Positions 62,551 to 64,000 of a DNA stretch of 64,000 bases are shown piece by piece (position 1 is the first letter of the stretch; each line of letters starts with the position of its first letter). The notes under the pieces are model-generated. The model made no database searches. It was not told where the DNA came from and saw only the letters and a program-made list of their open reading frames with translations. The DNA is from Nissolia schottii (lineage: Eukaryota; Streptophyta; Magnoliopsida; Fabales; Fabaceae): assembly GCA_003254905.1 (NCBI GenBank), contig QANU01108907.1:397631-461630 (forward strand), in the 5' to 3' direction. A program made the translations under genes and the position numbers.

Positions 62551-63160
62551 TTATGCAAACATTAGCATTAGCAATTGATGAAATGATCTAAACATCTTGG
62601 AAGCAAAATGACAATTGATGAAATGTCGAATGAAGCAAAAGTATTTAGAGCAAAACTACTCTCTCCAATCCTTCATATTTAAAGTTGCATCTAACTAAAA
62701 TATCTGCTTCAACTAAATCGAAATTCATGTCAGGCCTCGCTATTTCACATATGGTAGTAAACTAAGCATAGGAATGTCTCTTTCTCTCTCTCACTAGCCA
62801 ATAAAGCAAATAGAGGGAGCAGTCAAAATCAGACACTTAATTTGGCTTCAACTAGATTTGGTTACATGAGGTTACATCACAATCTTTCTTAATTAATATT
62901 CCATTTTAAGTATAAAATCTCTTGCAGTTTCAAATTCTTCAATGATCAAACTGAGGAAAAAATTTCCTAATGTTAAGGCTCAATATTCCATCCTGGGCAA
63001 TTCTACTACTCAACACAACAATGAAATGAGTATGAATTTGCAATGGGAGGAGTAATCATTTTGACAGTAGGTCTAATCTTGCAACATTGCAACCAGATCA
63101 AATCAAATGTATTCTCAAAAAGTAATGAATTCCAATTCAACCATAACATACTAATCAAAT
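62551..63160. other. Spacer between the two F-box remnants
   Basis: About 600 bp of AT-rich DNA with no gene visible. It would hold the promoter of the left remnant and the 3' region of the right one. Confidence 0.5.
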
Positions 63161-64000
63161 TTATAACGATAGAAGATATAGTGAGAGAAAACCTTCACCA
63201 AAAAGGCTCCGCGAGTATCCAAGGATAAACATTCTTTTGCAATCATGAAATTGGTTTAATGAGCGTTCAAATAAAACATCTTGAAGACCACAATGTGATG
63301 GTGAAACCAAAATTTCATAGTAAATATGAACATTCCTCGAACCTGTACACTCACTCAGAGTGTAATGATGATAATAATGGTCGACAATCAAGCCGTCAAC
63401 GAGTTGTACAAAATTAATCTGGAACAATGACATCTGGCCAGAACAACATCATTTTTTGAGATGTACAAGGGTTTTAATTAAGGGAGGAAACTTACTTCTA
63501 TCCTCTTCACCATCACTTTCACCTTCTTTGACATCTTTATAATCTTCGTAATCTTTGTAATCTTCACTATCAAGCATGAGTTCCACATGGGAGATCAAAA
63601 TCAATTTAGTCCACGACTGTTCAACTCGTTCATCAACCACAAAACCCAATGAGTTTCATCAAGGTACCAGACACAAAGGCAGTTCCTCAAGATTTCTAAC
63701 TTAGGATCATAACTATGGCCATTATTTTCCCTATGAGGAAGGGAGATTTGATGATAAGTCTCATTTCTCAAGTCAAAGAAAAGAATCACCTACTGATTAG
63801 TAGTACCAGGCACTCTAGCTATCCAATTGAGAGTGCCACTCACATACCTCCCCACCACATTATTGGGAAGGAAAGGAAAATCACCAATGGTTTTCCATGA
63901 ATTTTCACCACCACCAAATGTGCAAATTCTAGTCACATTCACAGTCAAATCACCACTAAGAACCACAAAAACTTTGTACTTGTCATGCATATGATCATAG
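63161..64000 (-). pseudogene. Second F-box gene remnant, runs off the right edge
   Basis: Only the FBA-type C-terminal part is in view; the F-box itself would be beyond the window. From the right: YDHMHDKYKVFVVL, RICTFGGGENSWKTIGDFPF and YVSGTLNWIARVPGTTNQ, then an in-frame stop at about 63790, then ILFFDLRNETYHQISLP and LCVWYLDETHWVLWLMNE in the same frame. The frame shifts near 63630, after which QSWTKLILISHVEL and an acidic EDYKDYEDYKDVKEGE block appear, and shifts again near 63440. The order and wording match the left remnant. One stop alone could be a sequencing or assembly error, but the frameshifts make a pseudogene more likely. Confidence 0.75.

Overview
This window is eukaryotic nuclear DNA from a flowering plant, most likely a legume close to soybean (Glycine). 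The grounds are AT-rich intergenic DNA, multi-exon genes with GT-AG introns, plant-only families (IQD, nsLTP, PLS-type PPR, class IV HD-Zip, XBAT, F-box), a nuclear tRNA-Val, Au-type SINEs and a Ty1/copia element. The species call is inference from remembered protein families; no search was possible.

Layout: (1) 3-1097 (+), 3' end of a gene that resembles a FAR1-related (FRS) gene. (2) 3395-8308 (+), an IQ67-domain calmodulin-binding protein, four exons. (3) 10803-11156 (-), a small secreted lipid-transfer protein, followed by tRNA-Val(AAC) at 11464-11537 (+). (4) 12216-15209 (-), a five-exon active-type rhomboid protease, with a compact ACGT-core motif cluster upstream. (5) 20407-21780 (-), an intronless PPR protein like Arabidopsis At3g26630. 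(6) About 22-40 kb, a gene-poor repeat block: hairpin and long-TIR elements, a possible LTR-type promoter, a 5.45-kb Ty1/copia element with both LTRs that sits inside an older copia relic, and a GC-rich transposon remnant. (7) 42363-46967 (+), a nine-exon HD-Zip IV homeodomain/START factor of the ANL2/HDG1 type, with a SINE in intron 4. (8) 47-56.7 kb, gene-poor, with a clean 226-bp Mutator-like MITE; an expanded relative lies at 40.0-40.5 kb in the opposite orientation. (9) 56702-60576 (+), a ten-exon XBAT33-like ankyrin-RING E3 ligase with a GC-AG intron and an Au SINE in another intron. (10) 61.5-64 kb (-), two tandem F-box gene remnants, both broken.

The genes do not form an operon or one obvious pathway; they are independent plant genes. 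I joined exons by hand from splice signals and reading-frame continuity, and each joined model closes in frame. I found no clearly new biological system. The most informative signals are the nested retrotransposons, the paired Mutator-like MITEs, the non-canonical splice site in the XBAT33-like gene and the decaying F-box pair.
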